From CAZAYY01 sp964489525 (lineage in GTDB: Bacteria; Chloroflexota; Anaerolineae; Anaerolineales; JABWBV01), in NCBI GenBank assembly GCA_964489525.1, contig CAZAYY010000005.1, positions 1 to 64,000 of the forward strand: DNA of 64,000 nucleotides, given 5' to 3'. The notes under the pieces were generated by a model. The model saw only the letters and a list, made by a program, of their open reading frames with translations, searched no databases and was not told the origin of the DNA. Below are positions 1-12,032 of this stretch, piece by piece; the stretch's first letter is position 1, and each line of letters starts with the position of its first letter. The position numbers and the translations under genes were made by a program.

Positions 1-31
1 CAATAGTTAGGTTAGATTGCATAAGGAGTTT

Positions 32-76
32 CGATTTTGCGGTGTGTGCGGCGACGCCGCGCAAACCACAAAATCG
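32..76. repeat. 45-bp imperfect palindrome downstream of purB
   Basis: Outer arms CGATTTTG and CAAAATCG are perfect and the core is GCGGCG-A-CGCCGC; only three pairs in between fail, one of which becomes a G-U wobble in minus-strand RNA. It lies about 67 bases past the purB stop, so it may act as a terminator-like or RNA-stabilising hairpin, but no T-run follows on either strand. I see no gene in bases 1-143. Confidence 0.6.
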
Positions 77-143
77 ATCACCTGATCTATTTTCGGATAG
101 ATACATCATACAACAAGCCCTGCAGGTGTCAGAAGCAGGTGCA

Positions 144-1538
144 TCAGGCAGGTTCGCCAACAGCCTGGCGGATGGTCTCCGCCAGCTGGCGAGCGCGTTG
201 CGGGGCGTCGCCCAGGTGGTAGGCAGCCACCATCAGATCCCGGAGGTCAGGCTCGGCCAGCCAGGCAAGAAATTGCTCATCGCTGCAGACCATCTCGAGC
301 AATGGGTTTGGCTCGCCAGCCTGCACAGCCCCCCAGGCGGCGAGAGAATGGCGGCGCAGGCGCTCGTGCGTAACCTGGCGGTCTGCTCCCGCCCGGCTGA
401 GGGACATCAACACCCGCTCTGTCGCTGCAAAGGGGGCGTAGGTTTGCAGGTTGCGCTGCATGGCTGCATCATTCACCCTCAGCCCTCCCAGAATTTTACT
501 CGACACAAGCAATAATTCATCTGTCGTTAAGAAGGCTTCGGGGAGTAATGTGCGCCGGTTGGCCGAGTCGTCCAGCGTGCGCTCCAGCAAGGAGTGCGCC
601 GCGTTATCCCAGGCAATTCGCGGCATTTGCGCCAAAGAGCGAGCCAGCGAATTGAGCTTTTCTGCTTGGATGGGATTACGCTTGAATGGCATGGCCGATG
701 AGCCAACCTGGTGTTTGCTAAAGGGCTCTGCCAGCTCGCCAAACGGAGGAGATTGCAAAATCCGCAGGTCAAAAGCAAATTTATGCAGGGATGCGCCAAT
801 TCCCGCCAGGGCGGAGAGAATGGCGTAATCCTGCTTGCGCGGGTAGGTCTGGCTGGCGACCAGGAAAAAGGGCAGTGATAATTTTTCTGAAAGGCGCTGC
901 TCAAAAAGCGCCAGGTTTTCGTCACCCACAAGGGCAGCATACGAAGCGCTGGTACCCACCGCACCCTTTAAGCCCTTGCCTTTCAGACCTAACCGCAGCC
1001 GGGTGATGATTTCAAGGTCATCCAGTAAATCCTGGGCGGACTGGGCCAGGCGATAGCCCAATGTGGTGGGTTCAGCCGGCTGCAGGTGGGTGAAACCCAT
1101 CACAGGTAAGCCGGCGTAAGATTGCAACAGCGAAATGAAAATTTTTAACACCGATTTCAACCGGGCTTCAACCAGGGCAAGCGAGGCGCGCACCCGCAAG
1201 GCGTCGGCATTATCAACAATATCCATCGAGGTCATTCCCAGGTGGATGACACCCCCGCCCACCGGGCACTGCTCGGCAAAGGTGCGCACTTCAGCCATCA
1301 AATCGTGGTGGATTTCGGCTTCAATTGCGTTGGCACGTTCGATATCAATATCCGCCAAGTGTGCCCGAATATCTTCCACCTGTTCGGGCCTGACCAGGCC
1401 AAATTCCATTTGAACTTCGGCCAATGCTGCCCAAATTTGGCGCCAGAGCAGGCGTTTGTGGGTTTCACTCCACAGGCCGCGCATCTCTGCTGAGGCATAA
1501 CGCCAGGAAAACGGGGAAAGGTAGGTGGTGTAATCCAT
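144..1538 (-). CDS. purB: adenylosuccinate lyase
   Basis: 464 aa cytosolic enzyme of the fumarase/aspartase superfamily. It splits SAICAR to AICAR plus fumarate, and adenylosuccinate to AMP plus fumarate, in purine synthesis. The superfamily signature GSSAMPFKRNP is at residues 279-289 and carries the flexible catalytic-loop serine; GFTHLQPAEPTT at 148-159 holds the His (151) expected to act with it. Length is normal for the bacterial enzyme. The ATG follows the purQ stop by one base, so it is the last gene of a purL-purQ-purB operon and probably translationally coupled. Nothing is truncated. Identification is firm. Confidence 0.95.
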   Translation of the reverse strand: MDYTTYLSPFSWRYASAEMRGLWSETHKRLLWRQIWAALAEVQMEFGLVRPEQVEDIRAHLADIDIERANAIEAEIHHDLMAEVRTFAEQCPVGGGVIHLGMTSMDIVDNADALRVRASLALVEARLKSVLKIFISLLQSYAGLPVMGFTHLQPAEPTTLGYRLAQSAQDLLDDLEIITRLRLGLKGKGLKGAVGTSASYAALVGDENLALFEQRLSEKLSLPFFLVASQTYPRKQDYAILSALAGIGASLHKFAFDLRILQSPPFGELAEPFSKHQVGSSAMPFKRNPIQAEKLNSLARSLAQMPRIAWDNAAHSLLERTLDDSANRRTLLPEAFLTTDELLLVSSKILGGLRVNDAAMQRNLQTYAPFAATERVLMSLSRAGADRQVTHERLRRHSLAAWGAVQAGEPNPLLEMVCSDEQFLAWLAEPDLRDLMVAAYHLGDAPQRARQLAETIRQAVGEPA

Positions 1539-1539
1539 C

Positions 1540-2292
1540 TTAGATACTTAATCCATTGGCAAACAAAGGCGTTCCGGGAGCGCCTTTGTTGCGTCGGGTC
1601 CAGCGCAAATATTGGTAGGGGTGGATGTGATCTTCGGGGTGGGGCATCAGGCCAAGAACATTGCCTGCAGCGTTTGTCACGCCGGCAATATCGTTTGGCG
1701 AGCCATTGGGGTTCTCAGGATAGGCCCCACCTGCAAGGCGGCCAGTCTCCCCGGTATATTGGAAGGCAACCTGGGTTTTGGCAAACCGCCCGGCTGTTTC
1801 TTCTGCCAGCAAAAAGCGGCCCTCTCCATGCGCAACCGGGCAATCGATGGTTTCGAGTCCCTTGAGCCATGGAGAGGAATTGCCCGGGTTGGGCCGCATT
1901 CTCACCCAACGACACTCAAAATGGCCAGAGGCATTGAACGTCAGGGTGGCCGAGGCACCGCTCCCTGGCAAAATGCCCGCTTTCACCAAAGCCTGGAAAC
2001 CGTTGCAGATGCCAATGACCGGCCGCCCAGATGCCACAAAAGCAGACACAAACTCGTGAAACCAGGTTTGCAAATCCAATGCCCACAACCGGCCTGCACC
2101 AAGGGCATCACCATACGAAAAACCACCTGGCAGGGCCATCAGGTGGTAGCGCCTCCAATCAGGCAGGGACTCTTTTAACACGGCCAGAGAAACAATCTCT
2201 GGGGTGGCACCTACCACCCGAAAGGCTTCGGCAAGGTCACCGTCCCGGTTAGTGCCAGGCGCATGCAAAATCAAGACTCTTTTGGCTCCCAT
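1540..2292 (-). CDS. purQ: phosphoribosylformylglycinamidine synthase, glutaminase subunit
   Basis: 250 aa class I glutamine amidotransferase that supplies ammonia to PurL for FGAR to FGAM conversion. The nucleophile elbow GICNGFQAL places the catalytic Cys at 96, and PHPE near 217-220 supplies the His (218) and Glu (220) of the triad. The N-terminus (VLILHAPGTNRD) and the PGGFSYGD oxyanion-strand motif at 55-62 are typical of PurQ. The ATG abuts the purL TGA with no spacer, which argues for coupled translation and stoichiometric production of the two subunits. Confidence 0.95.
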   Translation of the reverse strand: MGAKRVLILHAPGTNRDGDLAEAFRVVGATPEIVSLAVLKESLPDWRRYHLMALPGGFSYGDALGAGRLWALDLQTWFHEFVSAFVASGRPVIGICNGFQALVKAGILPGSGASATLTFNASGHFECRWVRMRPNPGNSSPWLKGLETIDCPVAHGEGRFLLAEETAGRFAKTQVAFQYTGETGRLAGGAYPENPNGSPNDIAGVTNAAGNVLGLMPHPEDHIHPYQYLRWTRRNKGAPGTPLFANGLSI

Positions 2293-5262
2293 TCAGGCCT
2301 CCTTTTCGGGGGTAACCCCCAGGGCAGGCGTGCGCCAGGCCGCTTGCAAATCCTCCTGGGAGAGCGAACCCACAGACTGGCGCAGATGGAACACCTGCAG
2401 CCAGGGTTCTGCGGTCACCTCCCCCACCCAGCGCAACGGCAGGCGGGTGGCAGTCCCAGGCGGGTTAATCATCTCATCAAAGGTCTGCTTAAATTCGGGG
2501 GGAATTTCCACCAACAAACATCCGTTGGTTTCCCCAAACAGGGACAACCGGGCATCCGGGCTGCCTGGAGGCAGGCGAAGGGTCAGCCCCAACCTCCCGG
2601 CAATAGCCATTTCGGCAGCACAGGCCAACAGGCCACCTTCGCTCAAATCGTGCGCCGAGCGCACCAACCCGGCCCGTACCGCCCGGTGGTATGCCCGATA
2701 AACCGCAAGGGCATTCTCCGGCACAGGGGGCAGGGAGAGCGGCAGCCCGGCAAAGTATGCGGGGGCAGCCAGCATCCAGGCATGGCTGCCGCCCAAGGCT
2801 GGCTGCCAGTCGCCCAAAAGGCAAAGAAGATTGCCAGGGGTTTTGAGGTCCATGGTGACTGCCTGGCGAATATCGGGGTGGATCGCAATGCTGGAAATCA
2901 GGAGTGTGCCGGGAATGGCATGGCGCTCGCCATCTGAGCCTATATATTCATTGTTCAGGGAATCTTTTCCAGAGATAAACGGGGTGTTGTAATAGAGTGC
3001 AGCATCATGGCAGCCACGCGCAGCCTGGAGCAGTGAGCCCAGGGTTTCAGGACGGCGCGGGCTTCCCCAACAGAAGTTATCCAGAATGGCAATCCGGTCC
3101 GGGTTGGCACCAACCGCCACAGCATTCCGAACAGCCTCATCTACCGCTGAAAAAGCCATGGCATAGGCATCCAACTCACCTATAAATGGGTTAATGCCAT
3201 TGGCCAGGGTAAAACCCTGCCAGCCCGCGGTTTCAAGCGGCTTGAGCACAACAGCATCCGACGGGCCGTCGGCCATTAGACCGACAAGCGGCGGCACAAT
3301 CGTCATGCCGCGAACATGATGGTCGTAGCGGCGAATGATTTCTTCTTTGGAGGCCAGGTTGGGGTGGGCAAGCAGTGCCAGCAAAAGCGATTCGAGATTG
3401 TGCGGGCCAGCCTCACCAGAAGAAAACGGCGCTGGCAGCAGTTGAGTGGGATCGAACCGGGGCAGGGTAGCCTGCAGCTGCATCCTGGGTAGGCCATCGT
3501 GCAAAAAGTTGTTATCCAGGTCCACTACCGGAATCGATTGGTAGCCCACCACCAACCGCCCGGTGGACACAAACACGCCAATATCCTGCCATTCCACCCA
3601 AAATTCGGCACACAACGCCGCCAGGGCGCTGACCGAATCCGGGGGAACCGCCAGCACCATGCGCTCTTGAGCCTCACTCAGCCAGATTTCCCAGGGCTGC
3701 AGCCCGGCATATTTTAAGAGCACTTTCGACAAATCCACCCTCGCACCCAGGCCTGCGCTCATTTCACCCACAGCGCTGGACAAACCTCCCGCGCCGCAGT
3801 CCGTGATGGCATGGTAAAGCCCCTGGTCGCGCGCCAACGTGACTACTTCAATCAACCCTTTTTCGGTGACTGGGTCGCCAATCTGAACCGACGCCCCGGC
3901 CACTTCACCCGTCTGGGCATCCATGGCCAGGCTGGAGAAAGTGGCCCCTCTCAAACCATCACGCCCGGTTCGTCCACCCAGGACGATGATGCGGTCGCCG
4001 GGCTGTGGGGTGCGGGGGTGTGAATCGCGCGGCCCCAACCCCACACAGCCGCAGTAAACCAGTGGATTGGCCGTGTAGCCGGGATGGTACAGCACTGCCC
4101 CGTTCACGGTGGGCAGCCCAAGTTTATTGCCATAATCTTCCACACCCGCCACCACCCCCGCGCGAATTCTTTGGGGGTGCAAAACACCCTGGGGCAGGCT
4201 GGAAAGCGGCGTTCCGGCAGGGCCAAAGCAGAGCACATCTGTGGCGGCAATCGGCCGGTGGGAAACTCCCAAAATATCGCGAACAACCCCACCTACCCCG
4301 GTATTGGCACCTCCGAAAGGCTCAATCGCCGAAGGGTGGTTGTGGGTTTCAACTTTAAAAGAAAGGTCATATTGATCGTCGAAAGCAATCACACCCGCGT
4401 TGTCCACAAAAGCAGAACGCACCCAGGGCGCACCAATTTTTTGGGTTGCCGAACGCAGGTAGGTTTTGAGCAAGCCATCCACAGAGGTAGGCTCCCCGGC
4501 AACGTCTATCCGCGCTTTAAAGGTTTTATGAATGCAGTGTTCCGACCAGGTTTGCGCAATCGTTTCCAACTCAGCGTCGGTTGGGATGCGGTTTTCCAAC
4601 CCGAAATAAGCCTGGATGGCCAGCATCTCCCTACCATCCAATGCCAACCGGCGCCTGGCACTGATTGCCTCCAGTTCTTTTTGAGAAAGCCCGGCCAGGG
4701 GAATGCGTTCAGGGGGCTGAATATCCACCTCGGGATGCAGGAAAACCGGCGACAGTTCACCCAACGAATAATGTTGAATGGTGGCATTTACCAGGAGGTT
4801 GCGCGCGATATGGGTTACCAATTCCGGCGTCACCTGGGTTTGCGCAACGGGCGAGAACACATAGCGGATGCCGGTGGCTGCTCCCTGGATACCGGCCAGG
4901 CCAACCCGCCGGGCGGCATGAAGCAGTTCTACCGCGACCGTGTCCGTCACCCCAGGCCGGAAAGAAACCTCAACGGCCAGGCTGCCATCAGGCAATAAAG
5001 AAGCGACCCTGTTCCCGTTCAGTTGTTTCCAACGATATGTCTCGGTAACAGGGTCGCAGATCAACGTTTTGGCGATTGTGCGAAGGGCTTTTTCGTCCAA
5101 CCATCCTTCAATAAAGTACAAATCGGTAATTTTTAAGTGCAGAGGCACCATCACACCCAGCCCGGAAAGCTGGGATAGAACCCCCGCACTGCGTAAATGG
5201 AGAGACGAATCCACCTCGATACGAAAAACTGGAGGACGGTCGGGCTTATCAGATGTTTTCAT
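2293..5262 (-). CDS. purL: phosphoribosylformylglycinamidine synthase with N-terminal PurS-like region (PurSL)
   Basis: 989 aa ATP-dependent FGAM synthetase. Residues 1 to about 190 look like the PurS-like N-terminal part of large PurL, and the catalytic region follows: SEHC at 240-243 and ETHNHPSAIEPFGGA at 305-319 are PurL/AIR-synthase signatures. Stand-alone small PurL is about 740 aa and needs separate PurS; large PurL is about 1300 aa and also contains PurQ. This one is intermediate: PurS-like region joined, PurQ separate. No separate purS is seen beside it. First gene of purL-purQ-purB, read from the intergenic region shared with the P450 gene. The start codon has only a weak Shine-Dalgarno sequence, so the exact N-terminus is less certain than the identity. 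Confidence 0.93.
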   Translation of the reverse strand: MKTSDKPDRPPVFRIEVDSSLHLRSAGVLSQLSGLGVMVPLHLKITDLYFIEGWLDEKALRTIAKTLICDPVTETYRWKQLNGNRVASLLPDGSLAVEVSFRPGVTDTVAVELLHAARRVGLAGIQGAATGIRYVFSPVAQTQVTPELVTHIARNLLVNATIQHYSLGELSPVFLHPEVDIQPPERIPLAGLSQKELEAISARRRLALDGREMLAIQAYFGLENRIPTDAELETIAQTWSEHCIHKTFKARIDVAGEPTSVDGLLKTYLRSATQKIGAPWVRSAFVDNAGVIAFDDQYDLSFKVETHNHPSAIEPFGGANTGVGGVVRDILGVSHRPIAATDVLCFGPAGTPLSSLPQGVLHPQRIRAGVVAGVEDYGNKLGLPTVNGAVLYHPGYTANPLVYCGCVGLGPRDSHPRTPQPGDRIIVLGGRTGRDGLRGATFSSLAMDAQTGEVAGASVQIGDPVTEKGLIEVVTLARDQGLYHAITDCGAGGLSSAVGEMSAGLGARVDLSKVLLKYAGLQPWEIWLSEAQERMVLAVPPDSVSALAALCAEFWVEWQDIGVFVSTGRLVVGYQSIPVVDLDNNFLHDGLPRMQLQATLPRFDPTQLLPAPFSSGEAGPHNLESLLLALLAHPNLASKEEIIRRYDHHVRGMTIVPPLVGLMADGPSDAVVLKPLETAGWQGFTLANGINPFIGELDAYAMAFSAVDEAVRNAVAVGANPDRIAILDNFCWGSPRRPETLGSLLQAARGCHDAALYYNTPFISGKDSLNNEYIGSDGERHAIPGTLLISSIAIHPDIRQAVTMDLKTPGNLLCLLGDWQPALGGSHAWMLAAPAYFAGLPLSLPPVPENALAVYRAYHRAVRAGLVRSAHDLSEGGLLACAAEMAIAGRLGLTLRLPPGSPDARLSLFGETNGCLLVEIPPEFKQTFDEMINPPGTATRLPLRWVGEVTAEPWLQVFHLRQSVGSLSQEDLQAAWRTPALGVTPEKEA

Positions 5263-5319
5263 AAGGCTTAAGGGAATTACTCATCAACAAAAATGGACAT
5301 CATCATCACTTCGGGTGAA

Positions 5320-5325
5320 ATTATA
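5320..5325 (-). promoter_or_regulatory. -10 box of putative purL promoter
   Basis: Perfect TATAAT on the minus strand, about 57 bases before the purL ATG, inside the 184-base divergent region shared with the P450 gene. No good -35 is seen (nearest are GCTTGG or TTGGTG at 15-17 bases). No PurR-type operator or purine riboswitch fold was recognised. Confidence 0.4.
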
Positions 5326-5418
5326 CTGTAAAAACCGAACCACCAAGCCGGAAGCCGGCAGTTTTAATGTAGCTCAGAGAGACATCACAGCGTTCATCAA
5401 AGGCCGGAAATCGGGGGT

Positions 5419-5424
5419 TATAAT
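5419..5424 (+). promoter_or_regulatory. -10 box of putative P450 promoter
   Basis: Perfect TATAAT 22 bases before the P450 ATG, with a ribosome binding site AAAGGA at 5435-5440 between them. The -35 region is poor. Transcription would start near 5431, giving a leader of about 16 bases. Confidence 0.4.
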
Positions 5425-5446
5425 AGTTGCCATAAAAGGAGTTTTT

Positions 5447-6778
5447 ATGGCTCAACCTCCAGAACTTCCCCTCCCACCCGGCGAGTTGGGCCTGCCCATT
5501 GCCGGGGAAACCATCCCATTTGCCCTCGACCCGGCTGGCTTCGTGCTGGAGCGCCGCCGGAAGTATGGCGATATTTTCAAAACCCACCTGATTGGCGCAC
5601 CAACCATCATCCTCACCGATGCAGATGCCAACCAGTGGATTTTTGCTGGCGAGAGCAAATACCTCCAAAATAAGTGGAATAAAGCAACAGCCCGCCTGTT
5701 GGGCGAGTTCAGCACAGCCATGCTCACCGGGCAGGCCCACAGCGAACGCCGCGCCTTACTCATGCCGCACTTTCGGCACAGCGCGATGCGCGTCTTTGGA
5801 GACACAATTTACCACACCAGCCAGGCCCATTTTGACCGGTGGGCAGACCAGCCAAAGCCATTTGCCCTGCTCTTTGCCATGCAGGAACTGGTATTTGAAA
5901 TCATTGTTAAGCTGCTGCTGGGGGACAATCACCATGTGAACATTCCCTATCTGAGCCGCCTGTTTCGCGCCTGGACGGCGGGCATCTCTGCGCCGCCTGT
6001 CAACCTGCCGTTCACCACCTTTGGCAAGGCGCTGCGCGCCAAAAATGCCCTGCTCGTTGCCATTAACCACATTGTGACCGAACGGCGCAGGCTTGCCCAA
6101 CAACCCAACGATATCCTTGGATCACTTCTCGGAGTGCGCGATGAAACCGGCCAGCCCCTACCGCAGGAGGCCATTGTCCACGAACTGCACAACCAGCTTT
6201 TTGCCGGGCACGATACCACAGTGACGGTGATGGTAAACCTGATGAAAACCCTGGCCGAACGCCAGGACGTGGTGAACGCCGCCCGGCAGGAATTGGCCAG
6301 TCCAAAACTGAGCCGCCCCATTGACCTGGAAACCGTGCGCGACCTGCCCTATCTCAACGCCGTACTCAACGAATCCATGCGCTTCATCGCCCCGGTTTCG
6401 GGCACCTTCCGCACCATGCTGCATGAAATGGAATACAAAGGCTTTCGCATCCCCCAAGGTTGGACAGTGCGCCTGGAAATTGCCGGGACACACACCAACC
6501 CGGATATCTGGAGCCACCCGGAAGCCTTCGACCCGGAACGCTGGCTGCCAGGCCGGGAAGAACACAAACACCGTCCATACAGCTTCATCCCCTTTGGTGG
6601 TGGACCGCGCCTGTGCCTCGGAATGAACTTCGCGATGGCAGAAATGCGCCTGATGCTTGCCCTGCTGCTCAGCGATTACGCCTGGACCCTCACCCCCGGC
6701 CAGGACATGAGCTACACCTGGGTACCTTTCCCCCGCCCTAAAAATGGGTTGTTAATTGCGTTTTCAAAACATCCATGA
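5447..6778 (+). CDS. cytochrome P450
   Basis: 443 aa soluble-type bacterial P450, a haem monooxygenase. The I-helix oxygen-binding motif AGHDTT is at 253-258, the K-helix ESMR at 309-312, and the haem loop FGGGPRLCLG has its cysteine ligand at residue 390. The Pro-rich start (LPLPPGELGLPIAGE) resembles CYP120/CYP26-like enzymes, whose known members act on retinoids, but the substrate here cannot be read from sequence. The frame is open much further upstream, into the purL antisense; ATG 5447 is chosen because it has an SD sequence and begins where P450 homology begins. No ferredoxin or reductase gene is adjacent, so its redox partner must be elsewhere. Followed by a small membrane protein 19 bases downstream. 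Confidence 0.93.
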   Translation: MAQPPELPLPPGELGLPIAGETIPFALDPAGFVLERRRKYGDIFKTHLIGAPTIILTDADANQWIFAGESKYLQNKWNKATARLLGEFSTAMLTGQAHSERRALLMPHFRHSAMRVFGDTIYHTSQAHFDRWADQPKPFALLFAMQELVFEIIVKLLLGDNHHVNIPYLSRLFRAWTAGISAPPVNLPFTTFGKALRAKNALLVAINHIVTERRRLAQQPNDILGSLLGVRDETGQPLPQEAIVHELHNQLFAGHDTTVTVMVNLMKTLAERQDVVNAARQELASPKLSRPIDLETVRDLPYLNAVLNESMRFIAPVSGTFRTMLHEMEYKGFRIPQGWTVRLEIAGTHTNPDIWSHPEAFDPERWLPGREEHKHRPYSFIPFGGGPRLCLGMNFAMAEMRLMLALLLSDYAWTLTPGQDMSYTWVPFPRPKNGLLIAFSKHP

Positions 6779-6797
6779 ACCCAACGAAGATGTGACG

Positions 6798-7217
6798 ATG
6801 AAGCAACCAAACACGATATTTGACCCCAAATCCAGCGCGATTTTGGGTGGATTGGTAAGCCATTTCGCCATATTTATTTTTTTTGTTGCACTTACACTGT
6901 TCTGGAATTGGATGTTAATCGCCTTGTTTGTTGGGATACCTATTCCATTTGCAGTAGGGATTTTTGCAATTCGGTTGGATTCCAGGCTTGCGTTATCTCT
7001 GAAACCAGGCCACTTTTTTTGGATTTCCGCGGGCACGATTCCGCTCGCCCTGATCCTGGAAATCCTCTTGTTGGGAGCTGGTTTATCAAAAATTCGCGAG
7101 ATGGTCAGCACAATTGTATATTCAGGGATACTCCTTCTCGCCTACTTGGTAACATCGCTTTTCGTATGCTGGATTTTGCTGGTTTTCGCTGCCATCATCA
7201 AAAACAAACAAAATTAG
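6798..7217 (+). CDS. small four-helix membrane protein, unknown function
   Basis: 139 aa, family not recognised. It is almost entirely hydrophobic, with predicted membrane segments near residues 14-36, 38-58, 72-94 and 105-134 and a short lysine-containing tail (KNKQN). An upstream in-frame ATG at 6756 would overlap the P450 gene and add 14 polar residues; ATG 6798 is preferred because it removes the overlap and starts with a typical short cytoplasmic N-terminus, though neither start has a strong SD. Likely co-transcribed with the P450. It lacks conserved catalytic residues that I can identify. Confidence 0.65.
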   Translation: MKQPNTIFDPKSSAILGGLVSHFAIFIFFVALTLFWNWMLIALFVGIPIPFAVGIFAIRLDSRLALSLKPGHFFWISAGTIPLALILEILLLGAGLSKIREMVSTIVYSGILLLAYLVTSLFVCWILLVFAAIIKNKQN

Positions 7218-7272
7218 CAAGTAATGACCCGCACCATCTTAAAGCCAATATCGTGCAATCAGAATGGATATC

Positions 7273-7301
7273 TTGACGCAAGGCCCAAACCTTCGTATAA
7301 T
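7273..7301 (+). promoter_or_regulatory. sigma70-type promoter of rpoC
   Basis: TTGACG (7273-7278), 17-base spacer, TATAAT (7296-7301): one of the best promoter matches in the window. Expected start near 7308, leaving a leader of about 115 bases before the rpoC GTG. Confidence 0.8.
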
Positions 7302-7336
7302 TACTCAAGATGCAAGAACGCATTGATTAGGACTCC

Positions 7337-7375
7337 AAGCGAGCGCATGAGAGGAAAATTCTCACGCGCTTGCTT
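7337..7375 (+). promoter_or_regulatory. hairpin in the rpoC leader (possible attenuator)
   Basis: Arms 7337-7352 and 7360-7375 form a 16-pair stem (one G-U, one mismatch) around the 7-base loop GGAAAAT, followed by a T-rich stretch (TTTGTCTGTTTCTT from about 7374). It sits between the rpoC promoter and its ribosome binding site, so it would be in the rpoC transcript and could halt or slow polymerase. It is not simply the terminator of the upstream gene unless the promoter call is wrong. Confidence 0.65.
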
Positions 7376-7409
7376 TGTCTGTTTCTTATGAGGTTTTGAT
7401 TTATCCAAT

Positions 7410-7415
7410 AGGAGG
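7410..7415 (+). promoter_or_regulatory. ribosome binding site deciding the rpoC start
   Basis: AGGAGG lies 7 bases before GTG 7423. This favours the GTG over an in-frame TTG at 7375, which falls at the end of the leader hairpin and has no SD. Confidence 0.8.
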
Positions 7416-7422
7416 CCGCACA

Positions 7423-11709
<4,287 letters not shown>

Positions 11710-11740
11710 TCTCAATCTTTAAAACCCAAGAACCACCCAA

Positions 11741-11775
11741 AACACCCCAAAGGCACACTTTGGGGTGTTTTTTTT
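11741..11775 (+). terminator. Rho-independent terminator of rpoC
   Basis: Perfect 12-bp stem AACACCCCAAAG / CTTTGGGGTGTT with a 5-base loop, followed by eight T (11768-11775), 32 bases after the rpoC stop. Confidence 0.95.
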
Positions 11776-11961
11776 AGCCCTCTGCCCAAGCCGTGATAAA
11801 ATACCCAAACTTTGGTGCAAATTGACAGCCCGGCCTTTTCCGAGTTCGAAACAGCCGGGCACCGGCCCTCAACCCTGGCCTAATGCCATGGAGAGAAAAT
11901 AGGAGAATTGTCAGACGGGCAGCAAACCCGCCTGCCCAACCCTGAACCCACATTTCACCCC

Positions 11962-11990
11962 TTGACTTGCAATCAAGAGCGGCGTATGAT
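11962..11990 (+). promoter_or_regulatory. sigma70-type promoter of gyrA
   Basis: TTGACT (11962-11967), 17-base spacer, TATGAT (11985-11990). Expected start near 11997, giving a leader of about 36 bases that contains the SD GGAGA. The stretch 11776-11961 upstream holds a small hairpin (GGGCAG 11917-11922 with CTGCCC 11932-11937) and no convincing gene. Confidence 0.75.
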
Positions 11991-12032
11991 GGATTTATAG
12001 TAGAACTTATATTCTATTCTGGAGAGACCTTG

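Noticed and set aside
4084..5446. plus-strand open frames opposite purL, including an upstream extension of the P450 frame to 4940
   Set aside because: They lie antisense to well-supported purL; P450 homology and an SD both begin at 5447.
7375..7422. TTG start for rpoC at 7375
   Set aside because: It overlaps the leader hairpin and lacks an SD, whereas GTG 7423 has AGGAGG and starts at the family N-terminus.
11909..12000. possible tiny reading frame (TTG after AGGAGAA) in the gyrA upstream region
   Set aside because: About 30 codons, rare start codon, and it runs across the gyrA promoter.
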